From assembly GCF_042685365.1 (NCBI RefSeq), contig NZ_JBHUMY010000033.1, forward strand, positions 1 to 64,000: a stretch of 64,000 nt of DNA, read 5' to 3'. The translations under genes and the position numbers were made by a program. Below, piece after piece: positions 50,676 to 59,015 of the stretch. Within the stretch, counting starts at the first letter, position 1. Each line of letters opens with the position of its first letter. This stretch comes from Paenibacillus_AP thailandensis (GTDB lineage Bacteria > Bacillota > Bacilli > Paenibacillales > Paenibacillaceae). Under the pieces are notes generated by a model. It made no database searches, was not told where the DNA came from, and worked only from the letters and a program-made list of their open reading frames with translations.

Positions 50676-51854
50676 ATGACAATTATAACATGGCTGGCCG
50701 GTCCAAATGGCCAAATTTTTTGCTCGGCCGCCGTTATGACCATATTGGTGCTTATGCTGTTTATGGCCGTCCGGTTATACGCCAGCTACAAGAACAAAAA
50801 AATATACCGGCTGCTTATCTTGTCCATCCCGCTTTTTCTGCTTCAGCACGCGGCGCTGGTATACGCCCCTTACGCAGGCGGACAAGTACGGCCCTGGATG
50901 AACCAGGCGGCAACGCTGCTTCAGATCGTATCGTTCATCATCATCAATTTCGTTTTCCTGAAGCTGTACGCCCAGCGCTCCGTCCGCCCCAGAGGGCTGC
51001 CCTTCGTCTTTATGACCGTAACCGCGTTTGTCATCGCGGCCGTTCAAGTCGTCTTCGTCGTAAGCAACGGGCTGACGGAGAAAGCGGCGGACGATCTTCA
51101 TTTTCTGGCGCTGGACTTTTACGGGCTGATCGCCACGTTCATGATCCTGCTGGATACGAGAGGGGCGGAGCTCAATATTAAATATTCCGCGTCGCTCATC
51201 GTTTATTTCGTCTTCGGGCTTGCGAGGCTGGCTGCCGAATACGTGTTCCGCGACACGGTGGAGTGGCTTCTCGTTCTGACGAACCTTCTGCCGGTCGTTT
51301 ACTTCGGGCTGCTGTTCCTGCTTTTGTTCGAATGGGTCATCGAGCGTCTGCTCGTCACCTATCAATCTTCGATAACGGACGGTCTGACCGGATTGTACAA
51401 CCGCCGCTACTTCCAGCTCAAGGCCGAGCAGCTGCTGCGCAAGCCGAAAGGGATGGCGATCATCTTCTGCGATATCGACAATTTCAAGAAGCTTAACGAT
51501 ACGCAAGGCCATCATAAAGCGGACGGCGTTTTGAAACAGGTGGCGGAAATTATTAAAGAAGAAGCAAGCGGCATCGGCTCGGCGGGACGCTACGGCGGAG
51601 AAGAGCTGCTTGCTTGCATTTCGCTCGATAAGGTCAAGGCGCAGGAGGTGGCCGAAACGATCCGCAAACGGGTCGAATCGGAGACGATCGTAACCGTAAG
51701 CGTAGGCGTCGGAACTTCGAAGGACGGCGCCAGCGTGCAGGATATCGTCAAGCTTGCGGACCAGGCGATGTACCACTCCAAGACGACCGGCAAAAACAAA
51801 GTGACGTTATACGGCAAAATGCCGAAGCAGCGCTCCGCCTCCGTTCCGGTATAA
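50676..51854 (+). CDS. Membrane diguanylate cyclase (GGDEF domain)
   Basis: A 392-residue protein with about seven membrane helices in the first 225 residues, then a GGDEF domain starting DGLTGLYNRRYFQLK. The metal-binding Asp lies in AIIFCDIDNFKKLND and the signature is GGEEL in GRYGGEELLACI, where the usual last Phe is Leu; such variants can be active. No RxxD inhibition site precedes the signature. It makes cyclic di-GMP if active. The frame is open upstream, but ATG at 50676 is chosen because the membrane domain starts there; the ribosome binding site is weak. Confidence 0.9.
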   Translation: MTIITWLAGPNGQIFCSAAVMTILVLMLFMAVRLYASYKNKKIYRLLILSIPLFLLQHAALVYAPYAGGQVRPWMNQAATLLQIVSFIIINFVFLKLYAQRSVRPRGLPFVFMTVTAFVIAAVQVVFVVSNGLTEKAADDLHFLALDFYGLIATFMILLDTRGAELNIKYSASLIVYFVFGLARLAAEYVFRDTVEWLLVLTNLLPVVYFGLLFLLLFEWVIERLLVTYQSSITDGLTGLYNRRYFQLKAEQLLRKPKGMAIIFCDIDNFKKLNDTQGHHKADGVLKQVAEIIKEEASGIGSAGRYGGEELLACISLDKVKAQEVAETIRKRVESETIVTVSVGVGTSKDGASVQDIVKLADQAMYHSKTTGKNKVTLYGKMPKQRSASVPV

Positions 51855-51900
51855 CGCGGCTGCCGGAGGCTTCCGCTCCATCTTCCGCTTCCGACGATTA

Positions 51901-51939
51901 CGGGCACCTGCGCCGCGCGCAAGGTGCCCGTCTATCCTT
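51901..51939 (+). terminator. Terminator after the diguanylate cyclase gene
   Basis: CGGGCACCT and AGGTGCCCG arms at 51901-51930 with GC-rich loop; the tail TCTATCCTTT is only moderately T-rich. Confidence 0.65.
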
Positions 51940-51947
51940 TACCGCTC

Positions 51948-52325
51948 TCAAAAACCGCCGTCATAAAACAGAACGTCCAGCACCGCTCCTATGCTCCTGC
52001 TCTCCCCCAGCACTTCGGCGTCGTAAATTTCGACGAAGCCGCAGCTAAGGCATGAGACGAACAAGTAATGATGATGATTCGCGTCAAGAGGCTTCGCCAA
52101 GCCCGATCCTGTAACCGCAACTTCCTTCACCCCGCAAGCGTTGCCCCTGCACTTCGAGCACCGGAATTTATCCGCGATAAGCTCCTCCAGACTAATTTCC
52201 CCATAGCCGTCCGCCGCGATTTCGTCTTCCGAAGCATAGCCGGCGATATCGTTTTTGCAGGCAGGACACGTACCGTCCCGCTTCATCGCAATATGTTCAT
52301 GACACCAGGGGCACTTCACAAGCAA
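51948..52325 (-). CDS. Zinc-ribbon protein
   Basis: A 125-residue cytoplasmic protein with two zinc ribbons. The first is CPWCHEHIAMKRDGTCPAC at the N-terminus; the second pairs FRCSKC with CLSC around VKEVAVTGSGLAKPLDANHHHYLFVSCLSCGFVEIYD. The second resembles the small nucleic-acid-binding zinc-ribbon family of Firmicutes. The linker is acidic. Its role is not known. It ends convergent with the diguanylate cyclase gene beyond a terminator. The 265-base gap upstream shows no clear promoter. Confidence 0.75.
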   Translation of the reverse strand: MLVKCPWCHEHIAMKRDGTCPACKNDIAGYASEDEIAADGYGEISLEELIADKFRCSKCRGNACGVKEVAVTGSGLAKPLDANHHHYLFVSCLSCGFVEIYDAEVLGESRSIGAVLDVLFYDGGF

Positions 52326-52590
52326 TCCGCTCCTTTCCGACCATCCCAGGCATCGCTTTCGCCTTTCTCTTCCCTATATTGTATTGCGTCCCGGCCGGCA
52401 TATTGACAGCTTGGAGCGGTCCGACTGTCTGTTCGGCATAAAAAACTGTTGCCAAAAGCCGTCGTGCCACTTTGAGACACTTCGGCAAAACGTATCTTAG
52501 CGAACGGCTTGAACGGTTTCCGCAAGCGAAGGCGGCAGGCGTAGAACAAGCAGCCCGACGCATAAGGATGATGATGGAGGGAAGAATACC

Positions 52591-52923
52591 GTGCTTTACC
52601 GGAACAACAGCCCCAGAAGCCGCATCGGCTATGTGTTCGTCGCCATCGACTTGTCCAAGGTAAGAGAAGCGGTCGTGATCGACTACGTAGGTAGCACGAC
52701 CTGCTATTGGGCGATACGGAAAGCGCTGCTGCCGGAGCCGGTCGCTTTTCTCGGCAGCATTGCCGGGCCGATGGCCATCCGGCTGGCGCTCCATTTATGG
52801 CGCGAGCGCGCGAATGCCCGGTTGCAGCGGAAACGGAAGCTCATAGCCCCGCAAACGGAGAAGAACGCGCCGACTTTGCGGCCTCCGTCTGCCGCTTCGG
52901 CAGGCAGGATCTATATAAACTAA
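52591..52923 (+). CDS. Hypothetical protein, weakly supported
   Basis: A 110-codon frame starting GTG at 52591 with GGAGGG nine bases before it. The product has a central moderately hydrophobic stretch (VAFLGSIAGPMAIRLALHLW) followed by a very basic tail (RERANARLQRKRKLI). I recognise no family. The good ribosome binding site and the lack of a rival frame support it; an overlapping 77-codon frame seems to be a shadow. Confidence 0.4.
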   Translation: MLYRNNSPRSRIGYVFVAIDLSKVREAVVIDYVGSTTCYWAIRKALLPEPVAFLGSIAGPMAIRLALHLWRERANARLQRKRKLIAPQTEKNAPTLRPPSAASAGRIYIN

Positions 52924-53033
52924 GGATGCTATTATCATAAAAGACTCTAATCTCGCCTTTCGAAAACAGCCCGAAAGATCGTGCACCAGAGCCGTTTCGG
53001 AATCGACAAGATCATTTTTCTCGACAAAAATAA

Positions 53034-53074
53034 CCGTTCCGTCATCTGCTTTTTTCGGGCAAATGACGGAACGG
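53034..53074 (-). terminator. Terminator of the YdjO-like gene
   Basis: CCGTTCCGTCAT at 53034-53045 pairs exactly with ATGACGGAACGG at 53063-53074; TTATTTTTG follows on the minus strand. Confidence 0.85.
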
Positions 53075-53083
53075 CTCCGAGTC

Positions 53084-53323
53084 TTACCATTCCTGCTTCG
53101 GCTTGCGGGGTTTGGACTTCACTTTGTTTTGAACGGCAGGCAAATGCCGTATGCTGCGGCCCATCGGTCCTTTGCACATCGGACAGGACGGATTGTCGCT
53201 GCTGAACTCGTCCCTAACCCAGGCTTTGCATTCTTGGTTTTTGCATCTCCAAATTTTTGTAGCAATTAACTTTACCGGTGTGTCTTCCTTTGCTGCCACT
53301 CGCTTAACAATCCTTTCGTTCAC
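53084..53323 (-). CDS. YdjO-like cold-inducible zinc-ribbon protein
   Basis: A 79-residue protein matching the YdjO family of Bacillales: KIWRCKNQECKAWVRDEFSSDNPSCPMCKGPMGRSIRHLPAVQN. Two Cys pairs (CxxxxC and CPMC) form a single zinc ribbon. YdjO of B. subtilis is induced by cold; the mechanism is not known. A basic C-terminal tail could bind nucleic acid. It is a single gene with its own terminator. Confidence 0.85.
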   Translation of the reverse strand: MNERIVKRVAAKEDTPVKLIATKIWRCKNQECKAWVRDEFSSDNPSCPMCKGPMGRSIRHLPAVQNKVKSKPRKPKQEW

Positions 53324-53453
53324 GCAAAATGATACCGAAAAAATATATCATTTCGAGCCCGGCGAAGTCAATGCCGGACGGAATGGAAGAGCGGGCCGGT
53401 CCGGAGGCCGCCCGCCGTTCGGTTCAAGAGGCGCGCATATTCAAACGCCCCGG

Positions 53454-54293
53454 CTAAAGAATCGCCTGCGCCAGCCGATGCAGCGCTTCGTCCAGCTGCC
53501 ACACGGCTTCCGACTTGTTCCTTGCATCCACGACGGTTACGGCATCGGCTCCTCGTCCATCGGCGCCGACGACGATATGAAACCGTTCCGATGCGCCCTC
53601 CTTAGACGGTTTCCTTCCGCTGAGGCCGATGTCCAGACGCGCCGCGATGCCGCATCCGCGCAGCTCCTCGGCCGCCAGCAGCGCAACGGCGAGGTTTTGC
53701 GCAGAGCTGTAGATCGCAACCTCCGAAGACGCGGTACCGGCGGAGCCAAGCCGCTCCATAATCGGCTTCAGCAGCAGCGTCAAGGTTGCCGCAGGGCCGC
53801 CCCGCTCTCCGCCGTCCGCGATCCGCTCGCCGTAACCTAGACCGGTTACGTCCGATGAATTCAAACCGGCGATTTCAAAAACAAACCTCGGATTTGCGGA
53901 ATCGCCGTTCCCCAAGGCCGGGTCGAAGAAGCACGTCTCTTCCAGCCCCAGTTCCCGAAGCAGCACGCGCTGCGCTTCGGCTACGAGGCCGTCCGGGTTA
54001 TTCCATCCGATCCGGACGGTGATATTAAACTCCCGAAAGCAGCTGACCGCGAGCAGAAGCAGCTCGATTTCGGCAAGCGGCGAAGGGACGTTCGTCGAAG
54101 CTGCGACGCATTCGAAGCCTCCGTCCCCGGAAGCCGACTCTCTTAAAGCGTAAGTCCGATGCGAACGGGCGGACGAGCTTTGCGTCCCGCATACGCCGTC
54201 CGGCTCGTATCCGTAACGCTTAAAGACGGTTTGAAGCGTTGTCAGCATTCGTTCCGCCGATTTCAGATTCCAGATTGGTCCCCATGTGTTCAT
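53454..54293 (-). CDS. Histidyl-tRNA-synthetase-like paralogue (HisZ/HisS-like, degenerate)
   Basis: A 279-residue protein that keeps the overall order of a class II HisRS core but not its motifs. It has SHRTYALRES, then the strand-helix FECVAASTNVPSPLAEIELLLLAVSCFREFNITVRIG where HisRS has its SPLADAEVIALA-like block. A FFDPALGNGDSANPRFVFEIAG segment sits in the place of the DPRLVRGLDYYTGTVFE loop, followed by GERIADGGERGG. A C-terminal anticodon-domain-like part has LAVALLAAEELRGCGIAARLDIGLSGRKPSKEGASERFHIVVG. The histidine-binding loop is not conserved, so it is unlikely to charge tRNA; a regulatory role like HisZ is possible. ATG at 54293 has GGAG upstream. A leader region with terminator precedes it. 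Confidence 0.55.
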   Translation of the reverse strand: MNTWGPIWNLKSAERMLTTLQTVFKRYGYEPDGVCGTQSSSARSHRTYALRESASGDGGFECVAASTNVPSPLAEIELLLLAVSCFREFNITVRIGWNNPDGLVAEAQRVLLRELGLEETCFFDPALGNGDSANPRFVFEIAGLNSSDVTGLGYGERIADGGERGGPAATLTLLLKPIMERLGSAGTASSEVAIYSSAQNLAVALLAAEELRGCGIAARLDIGLSGRKPSKEGASERFHIVVGADGRGADAVTVVDARNKSEAVWQLDEALHRLAQAIL

Positions 54294-54377
54294 TCGATCT
54301 CTCCTTTTTTTGAATGGATAACCGACAAACGGTTCCCTTGCCCTTAGGGCGCCAGCGGCAGCCATTTGGCGGCAAAA

Positions 54378-54412
54378 TAAAAAACGCGCCGGACCTCTTG
54401 GTCCTGCGCGTT
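54378..54412 (-). terminator. Terminator in the leader of the HisRS-like gene
   Basis: On the minus strand ACGCGCAGGACC and GGTCCGGCGCGT form a twelve-step stem with one mismatch and a four-base loop, then TTTTTTATTTT. It lies between the leader peptide frame and the HisRS-like start, so it either ends a separate small RNA or works as an attenuator. Confidence 0.8.
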
Positions 54413-54473
54413 TATATGCCGCAGGGAGGCCAACGCGAAGAGCGTTAGCCCGCCCTGATCGTAATCGGGCGTG

Positions 54474-54524
54474 CTAACGCTTACTGAAGTAATAATGATG
54501 TTGTTGGAGCGTACTTCGAATCAT
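54474..54524 (-). CDS. Sixteen-residue leader peptide with tandem His, Tyr and Gln codons
   Basis: The frame reads MIRSTLQQHHYYFSKR and stops with TAG. It has a full AAGGAG nine bases before ATG 54524 and lies about 25 bases after a predicted transcription start. AGCGTTAGC, which overlaps the stop, can pair with GCTAACGCT about 40 bases on, and the terminator at 54378-54412 follows. Paired QQ, HH and YY codons in so short a frame recall amino-acid attenuation leaders or stalling peptides. The downstream gene is HisRS-like. Function is inferred. Confidence 0.6.
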   Translation of the reverse strand: MIRSTLQQHHYYFSKR

Positions 54525-54556
54525 GGCATAAATCTCCTTCAACTGAAATTGCTATG

Positions 54557-54585
54557 ATTATAATGGATTATCGGCGCCTTGACAA
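54557..54585 (-). promoter_or_regulatory. Promoter of the leader peptide transcript
   Basis: TTGTCA (54580-54585) and a perfect TATAAT (54557-54562) on the minus strand with exactly 17 bases between them, just after the terminator of the nucleoside operon. Confidence 0.8.
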
Positions 54586-54603
54586 CCCTTGTCTGCCCAA
54601 AAG

Positions 54604-54648
54604 AAAAAAAAGCCGCTCGTTCCTCCGAAAAAGAAACGGGCGGCTTTT
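54604..54648 (-). terminator. Terminator of the nucleoside uptake operon
   Basis: AAAAGCCGCCCGTT and AACGAGCGGCTTTT pair with one bulge on the minus strand, ending in TTTTTTTTC. Confidence 0.8.
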
Positions 54649-54690
54649 CCGATATTGCCGACGGCCCTCGCGGCTCCGAGCGCGTCCTCG

Positions 54691-55425
54691 TTACGGACGC
54701 GCGAGCTTTACAACGGCTTTGAGCGCCGCGTTAATTTCGGCTTCGACCGCCTCCGCAACGACGTTGCGATGCGGATCGTACCCTTCGTCGACGGCCGTCG
54801 AATCGCCGTCCAGCGCCACGATCGCGCCCGCGCGCATGCCGCGCAGCGAAGCGATGACATACAGCGCGGCGATCTCCATCTCCACCGCGACGGCGCCCGC
54901 CTTGCGGTACGCTTCGTGCGGCAGCTCGACGACGCCGCTGAAGAAGGCATCCACCGTTACCGTGATGCCTTTGCCGACCAGGCCCGGCGCTCCCGCTTCC
55001 AGCGCCGCTTCATACAGCGCGGCCGCGACAGCTCCGTCCGCCACGGCCGGATAACCGTCCGGCACGAGCTGGCGCGTCAATCCTTCCTCGCGCGCGGCCG
55101 CCGTGCTGACGATCAGGCTGCCGGCCTTGTAATCGCCGGACAGCGAACCGGCCGTACCGACGCGAATGACCGTCTTGACGCCGGCTTTCGCCAGCTCCTC
55201 GAAGCAGACCGCCGCGCCCGGAGAGCCGACGCCATGGCTGACGACGGCAAGGCGAACGCTTTCGTATTCGCCGACGAACGTGCGGTATTCCCGCGCATGA
55301 GCCAGCTCCTTCGCGTTCGCGAGCTTATGCGATATCGCTTCGGCGCGGAACGGATCGCCGACGACGATCGCGGTTTCCGGCATATCGGCGGGATTCACCC
55401 GCAGGATGGGCAGCAGTTCGGACAT
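54691..55425 (-). CDS. Nucleoside phosphorylase (uridine phosphorylase-like)
   Basis: A 244-residue PNP/UDP-family enzyme that splits nucleosides with phosphate. It shows AIVVGDPFRAEAISHKL (phosphate Gly-Asp), VSHGVGSPGAAVCFEELAKAG, VIRVGTAGSL (phosphate Arg) and the nucleoside-binding AVAVEMEIAALYVIASLRGMRAGAIVALDGDS. ATG at 55425 is used with AAAGGAG ten bases before it. It is the last gene of an operon with a BMP-type ABC importer, so it probably acts on imported nucleosides. Whether uridine or purine nucleosides are preferred cannot be told. Confidence 0.88.
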   Translation of the reverse strand: MSELLPILRVNPADMPETAIVVGDPFRAEAISHKLANAKELAHAREYRTFVGEYESVRLAVVSHGVGSPGAAVCFEELAKAGVKTVIRVGTAGSLSGDYKAGSLIVSTAAAREEGLTRQLVPDGYPAVADGAVAAALYEAALEAGAPGLVGKGITVTVDAFFSGVVELPHEAYRKAGAVAVEMEIAALYVIASLRGMRAGAIVALDGDSTAVDEGYDPHRNVVAEAVEAEINAALKAVVKLARP

Positions 55426-55452
55426 TTCGATCAAGCTCCTTTATCGTTTCGC

Positions 55453-56370
55453 TTACTTCCCGCCGATCCGCCCGGATTGGCGCAGGTAAGCTTTGTCTTT
55501 GAAGAAAAACATCGCGATAATCGTCATGACGTACGGCAGCATCGACGTAAAATGCGTCGGCATCGAAAAGCCCTGCAAACGCGTGCTGACCGCGTCCATA
55601 AAGCCGAATAGCAGGCTGGAGGCGGCGACGCCAAACGGGTTGTTTTGCCCCAGCATCGTTGCGACCAGTGCAATAAAGCCGCGGCCCGAGGTCATGTTTT
55701 CGGTGAACAGCGTCACCTGGCCGAGCGACAGCTGCGCGCCGGCCAGCGCGCACATGACGCCGCTGGCGATGACAGCGCCGTATTGATATTGCTTGACGCG
55801 CAGCCCCAAGCTTTGCGCCGCGGCCGGGTTTTCGCCGACGGCGGTCATGCGGAAGCCGAGCACCGTTTTGTATACGATAAACTGAAGCGCGAAAATAAGG
55901 ACGAAAGCCAAATAAACGAGCGGCGTGTAGCCGGACAGCAGCTCTCCGAGCACCGGGATGTCCTTGACGACAGGGATGTTCCATTCGGACAAGCCTTTCA
56001 TCGCCGTATCGTAATACTGGCCTTTGACGTCAAAGATCGCAAACAGGCAGAACGCCGTAAGCCCTGCGGCCAGCATGTTGATCGCGACGCCCGCCACGAT
56101 GGCGTTCGCCTGCAAGTGGATGCTTAAATAGCCGAACAGCAGCGCAACGACGGCTACGCATGCGCAAGCGAACAAGATGGCCAGAAGCACGTTGTGAAAC
56201 AAATAATTGCCGACGATGGCGGTAAACGCGCCGGTCAGCATCATCCCTTCCAATGCCACGTTAAAAATGCCGACCCTCGCGCACAAAGCGCCGCCGAGAG
56301 CGGCCAGCAGCAGCGGCGCGACGCTGCGGATCGTCGAAGTCAGCAGCGTCCAATCAAGAAACGTTTCCAT
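55453..56370 (-). CDS. nupQ: Nucleoside ABC transporter permease (NupQ-like)
   Basis: A 305-residue BPD_transp_2-type permease with eight to nine helices: LLLAALGGALCARVGIFNVALEGMMLTGAFTAIVGNYLF contains the family N-F-x-x-E-G motif. It forms a heterodimer with the NupP-like subunit, whose gene it overlaps by 17 bases. The order BMP lipoprotein, ATPase, two permeases matches nupNOPQ of B. subtilis, which imports purine nucleosides. Confidence 0.9.
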   Translation of the reverse strand: METFLDWTLLTSTIRSVAPLLLAALGGALCARVGIFNVALEGMMLTGAFTAIVGNYLFHNVLLAILFACACVAVVALLFGYLSIHLQANAIVAGVAINMLAAGLTAFCLFAIFDVKGQYYDTAMKGLSEWNIPVVKDIPVLGELLSGYTPLVYLAFVLIFALQFIVYKTVLGFRMTAVGENPAAAQSLGLRVKQYQYGAVIASGVMCALAGAQLSLGQVTLFTENMTSGRGFIALVATMLGQNNPFGVAASSLLFGFMDAVSTRLQGFSMPTHFTSMLPYVMTIIAMFFFKDKAYLRQSGRIGGK

Positions 56371-57424
56371 CTGCAGCCCTCGCTTTCCTCCGTTTCAAAA
56401 AAGACCACGTAATGCGCGCCGAAACGAACAATATAATCGACGCCTGAATGACGCTCGAGATTTCGAGCGGCACGTCCGTGTTCCGCTCGACGCCGGAGCC
56501 GCCCGTCTGAAGCGCGGCCAGCAATATCGCGGCGGCGACCGTGCCGATCGGATTGGAGCCCGCCAGCAGCGTTGCCGTAATGGCCGACCAGCCGTAACCC
56601 GGCGAAGTAATCATGTTGTCCATGTAGCGGTACTGGTTGCCCATGACTTCGAAAGCGCCCGCCAGCCCCGCGAGCGCGCCGCTCAGCATCATGCTGAGAA
56701 ATACGAGGCCGCCGCGGCGGATGCCGCCGTATGCCGCAAACAGCGGATTGCTGCCGAGCATCCGGATTTCGTAGCCTTTCGCCGTGTAGCGAAGGAACAG
56801 CGCAAGCAGGGCGGCGGCGACGATCGCGACGATAAACCCCGCATGCAGCGTCATGCCGGAGAACAGCTTCGGCAGCCAGACCGACTTGTCCAGCATTTCC
56901 GTCTGCGCGCCGCCCGTCCCGCCTTTCGCCTTAAACGGATAAGTAACCATATAGCTCGCGAACAAAGATGCGATATAGTTCAGCAGAAGCGTCGTAATAA
57001 GCAGGTTCATCCGGAATTTTGTGTCCATCCAGCCGGCCAGCGCGGACCACAAGCCGCCGGCGAGCATGCCGGCAACGATAGCGGCTGAGATTTTGACAGC
57101 CGCCGGCCCCGGCACGTAAAGCGCCGCAAGAGCGGCCGACAACGCGCCAAGCACCATCTGGCCTTCGACGCCCAGGTTAAAAAATCCGGCGCGGAACGCA
57201 AGCGATACCCCAAGCCCGGCCAATATAATCGGCGTCGCCCGGGTCAGCGTGGACGTCGTGAAATAAAAGCTGCCGAAGGCGCCCTTCCACAGCTCGGCGT
57301 ACGTTTCCGTTACCGAGCCTCCGACCGTCCATATGGCGATCGCGCCGACCGCAAGGCCCAGCACGACCGCGATCAGCGGGCTGAGCAGCGGCTTCCAAAC
57401 ATTCAGCCAATTAAGCCGTTTCAT
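56354..57424 (-). CDS. nupP: Nucleoside ABC transporter permease (NupP-like)
   Basis: A 356-residue BPD_transp_2-type permease with about nine membrane helices and the motif AGFFNLGVEGQMVLGALSAALAAL. A glycine-rich periplasmic-side loop (GTGGAQTEMLDKSVWLPKLF) lies in the middle. Its start is inside the last 14 bases of the ATPase gene, so translation is coupled. Confidence 0.9.
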   Translation of the reverse strand: MKRLNWLNVWKPLLSPLIAVVLGLAVGAIAIWTVGGSVTETYAELWKGAFGSFYFTTSTLTRATPIILAGLGVSLAFRAGFFNLGVEGQMVLGALSAALAALYVPGPAAVKISAAIVAGMLAGGLWSALAGWMDTKFRMNLLITTLLLNYIASLFASYMVTYPFKAKGGTGGAQTEMLDKSVWLPKLFSGMTLHAGFIVAIVAAALLALFLRYTAKGYEIRMLGSNPLFAAYGGIRRGGLVFLSMMLSGALAGLAGAFEVMGNQYRYMDNMITSPGYGWSAITATLLAGSNPIGTVAAAILLAALQTGGSGVERNTDVPLEISSVIQASIILFVSARITWSFLKRRKARAADGNVS

Positions 57425-58919
57425 GAGCCGAACCTCCTGCCATCAAAAGGCTTATTTTCTCTTCCGTGGCCTCTTCGGCCTTCAGCTCGCCCGATATTTT
57501 CCCTTCGTACATGACGAGAATCCGGTCCGACAGCTTTAAAATTTCGGTCAGCTCCGACGATACGAGCAGAATCGCGCCGCGGTCCGCCCGGCGCTTCAGC
57601 AGCGCGTCGTGAATGATCTCCATCGCCCCGACGTCGACGCCTCGCGTCGGCTCGGCGGCAATAACGAAAGACGTGCCGTGTGCCATCTCGCGGGCGACGA
57701 TCAGCTTCTGCATGTTGCCGCCGGACAAATGCCCGACCTTCGTATCCAAGGAGGCGGTTTTCACTTTATATTGGGTCACCCATTTGCCGACCGTCTCGCG
57801 GATCGTTCCCCGCCGAAGCAGCCCTCTGCGGCTAAACGAGCCGAGATGCCCCATCATGCCGTTGTCTGCGACCGTTTCATCCTTCGCCGCCCCCCACATG
57901 TAGCGATCCTCGGGAATATGCGCGAAGCCGGCTTCGCGCACCTCTCTCGGCGAAAGGCCCGTAACGTCTTTGCCGTTAATCGAGATCCGCCCTTCGGAAA
58001 CGGCGATTAAGCCGGATATCGCCTGGATCAGCTCGGACTGTCCGTTCCCGGATATGCCCGCGATGCCGACGATCTCGCCTTCCCTCACCTCAAAAGTAAT
58101 ATCCGACAGAAGCGGCTTTGCGCCCTTGGCGCCCGCCAGCGTCACCCGTTCCAGCGCCAGCACGGCGCCGCCCGGCTCAAGCCGATCGCGCTCCTGCTTC
58201 GCGAGCTCCCGGCCGACCATTAGCCTCGACAGCCGATCGGCGTCGGTTTCCGACGCCTTCACGGTTCCCGTCACCTTGCCGTCGCGCAGCACCGTGATCC
58301 GGTCGGCCGTTTCCATCACTTCGTTCAGCTTATGGCTGATCAGAATAAAGCTGATGCCTTGTTTGGACAGATCCTTAATCGCCTTCAGCAGCCATTCGAC
58401 CTCCAGCGGCGTAAGCGCCCCGGTCGGTTCGTCCAAGATAACGATTTTGGCGCCTTGCCCAAGCACCTTCAATATTTCGACGCGCTGCTGGATGCCTACC
58501 GGGCAGTCGGCGATTTTTTGCCAAGGGTTCACCGGCATGCCGAATTTCTCGGACAACGCGCGAACCTGTTCCGCGGCCGCCTTCCGGTCGAAGGTGATTC
58601 CCGCCTTCGGCTCGCGTCCGATCATAATGTTCTCGGCAACCGTAAACGACGGAAACAGCATAAAATGCTGATGCACCATTCCGATACCGGCCGCGATCGC
58701 GTCGGAAGGGGAAGCGAAGGACATCTCCTTCCCTTGCACCGCAATGCTTCCGGACGTCGGCCGTTCTTCGCCGTACAATATTCGCATCAGCGTCGATTTG
58801 CCCGCCCCGTTTTCGCCGACGAGCGCATGCACCTCTCCTTCTTCCAGCGAGAAATCGACGGCGTCGTTTGCGACGAGGCTGCCGTACCGTTTCGTAATGC
58901 CGGTCATCTGCAACAACAT
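57411..58919 (-). CDS. nupO: Nucleoside ABC transporter ATPase, tandem domains (NupO-like)
   Basis: A 502-residue ATPase with two fused nucleotide-binding domains. The first has Walker A GENGAGKSTLMRIL, signature-region CPVGIQQRVEILKVL and Walker B IVILDEPTGALTPLE. The second has a weaker Walker A-like GISGNGQSELIQAI, signature HLSGGNMQKLIVARE and FVIAAEPTRGVDVGAME. This asymmetry is normal in the sugar/nucleoside (CUT2-like) group. It follows the binding lipoprotein by 96 bases and overlaps the permease gene downstream. Confidence 0.92.
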   Translation of the reverse strand: MLLQMTGITKRYGSLVANDAVDFSLEEGEVHALVGENGAGKSTLMRILYGEERPTSGSIAVQGKEMSFASPSDAIAAGIGMVHQHFMLFPSFTVAENIMIGREPKAGITFDRKAAAEQVRALSEKFGMPVNPWQKIADCPVGIQQRVEILKVLGQGAKIVILDEPTGALTPLEVEWLLKAIKDLSKQGISFILISHKLNEVMETADRITVLRDGKVTGTVKASETDADRLSRLMVGRELAKQERDRLEPGGAVLALERVTLAGAKGAKPLLSDITFEVREGEIVGIAGISGNGQSELIQAISGLIAVSEGRISINGKDVTGLSPREVREAGFAHIPEDRYMWGAAKDETVADNGMMGHLGSFSRRGLLRRGTIRETVGKWVTQYKVKTASLDTKVGHLSGGNMQKLIVAREMAHGTSFVIAAEPTRGVDVGAMEIIHDALLKRRADRGAILLVSSELTEILKLSDRILVMYEGKISGELKAEEATEEKISLLMAGGSAHETA

Positions 58920-59015
58920 GTCAACGTTTGCTCCTTTCTATCCCGCTTTCGTTCGACAACATACGACAAACCGGTTGCGTATAAGCAACCGGTTCGATCC
59001 TTTGCGCCTTCAGGC

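Noticed and set aside
54294..54560. T-box leader before the HisRS-like gene
   Set aside because: No T-box sequence (TGGNACCGCG type) is present; the region shows a leader peptide and a terminator.
54589..55611. A 340-codon plus-strand frame opposite the nucleoside phosphorylase
   Set aside because: It is an Arg-rich shadow of a conserved enzyme gene and has no recognisable domain.
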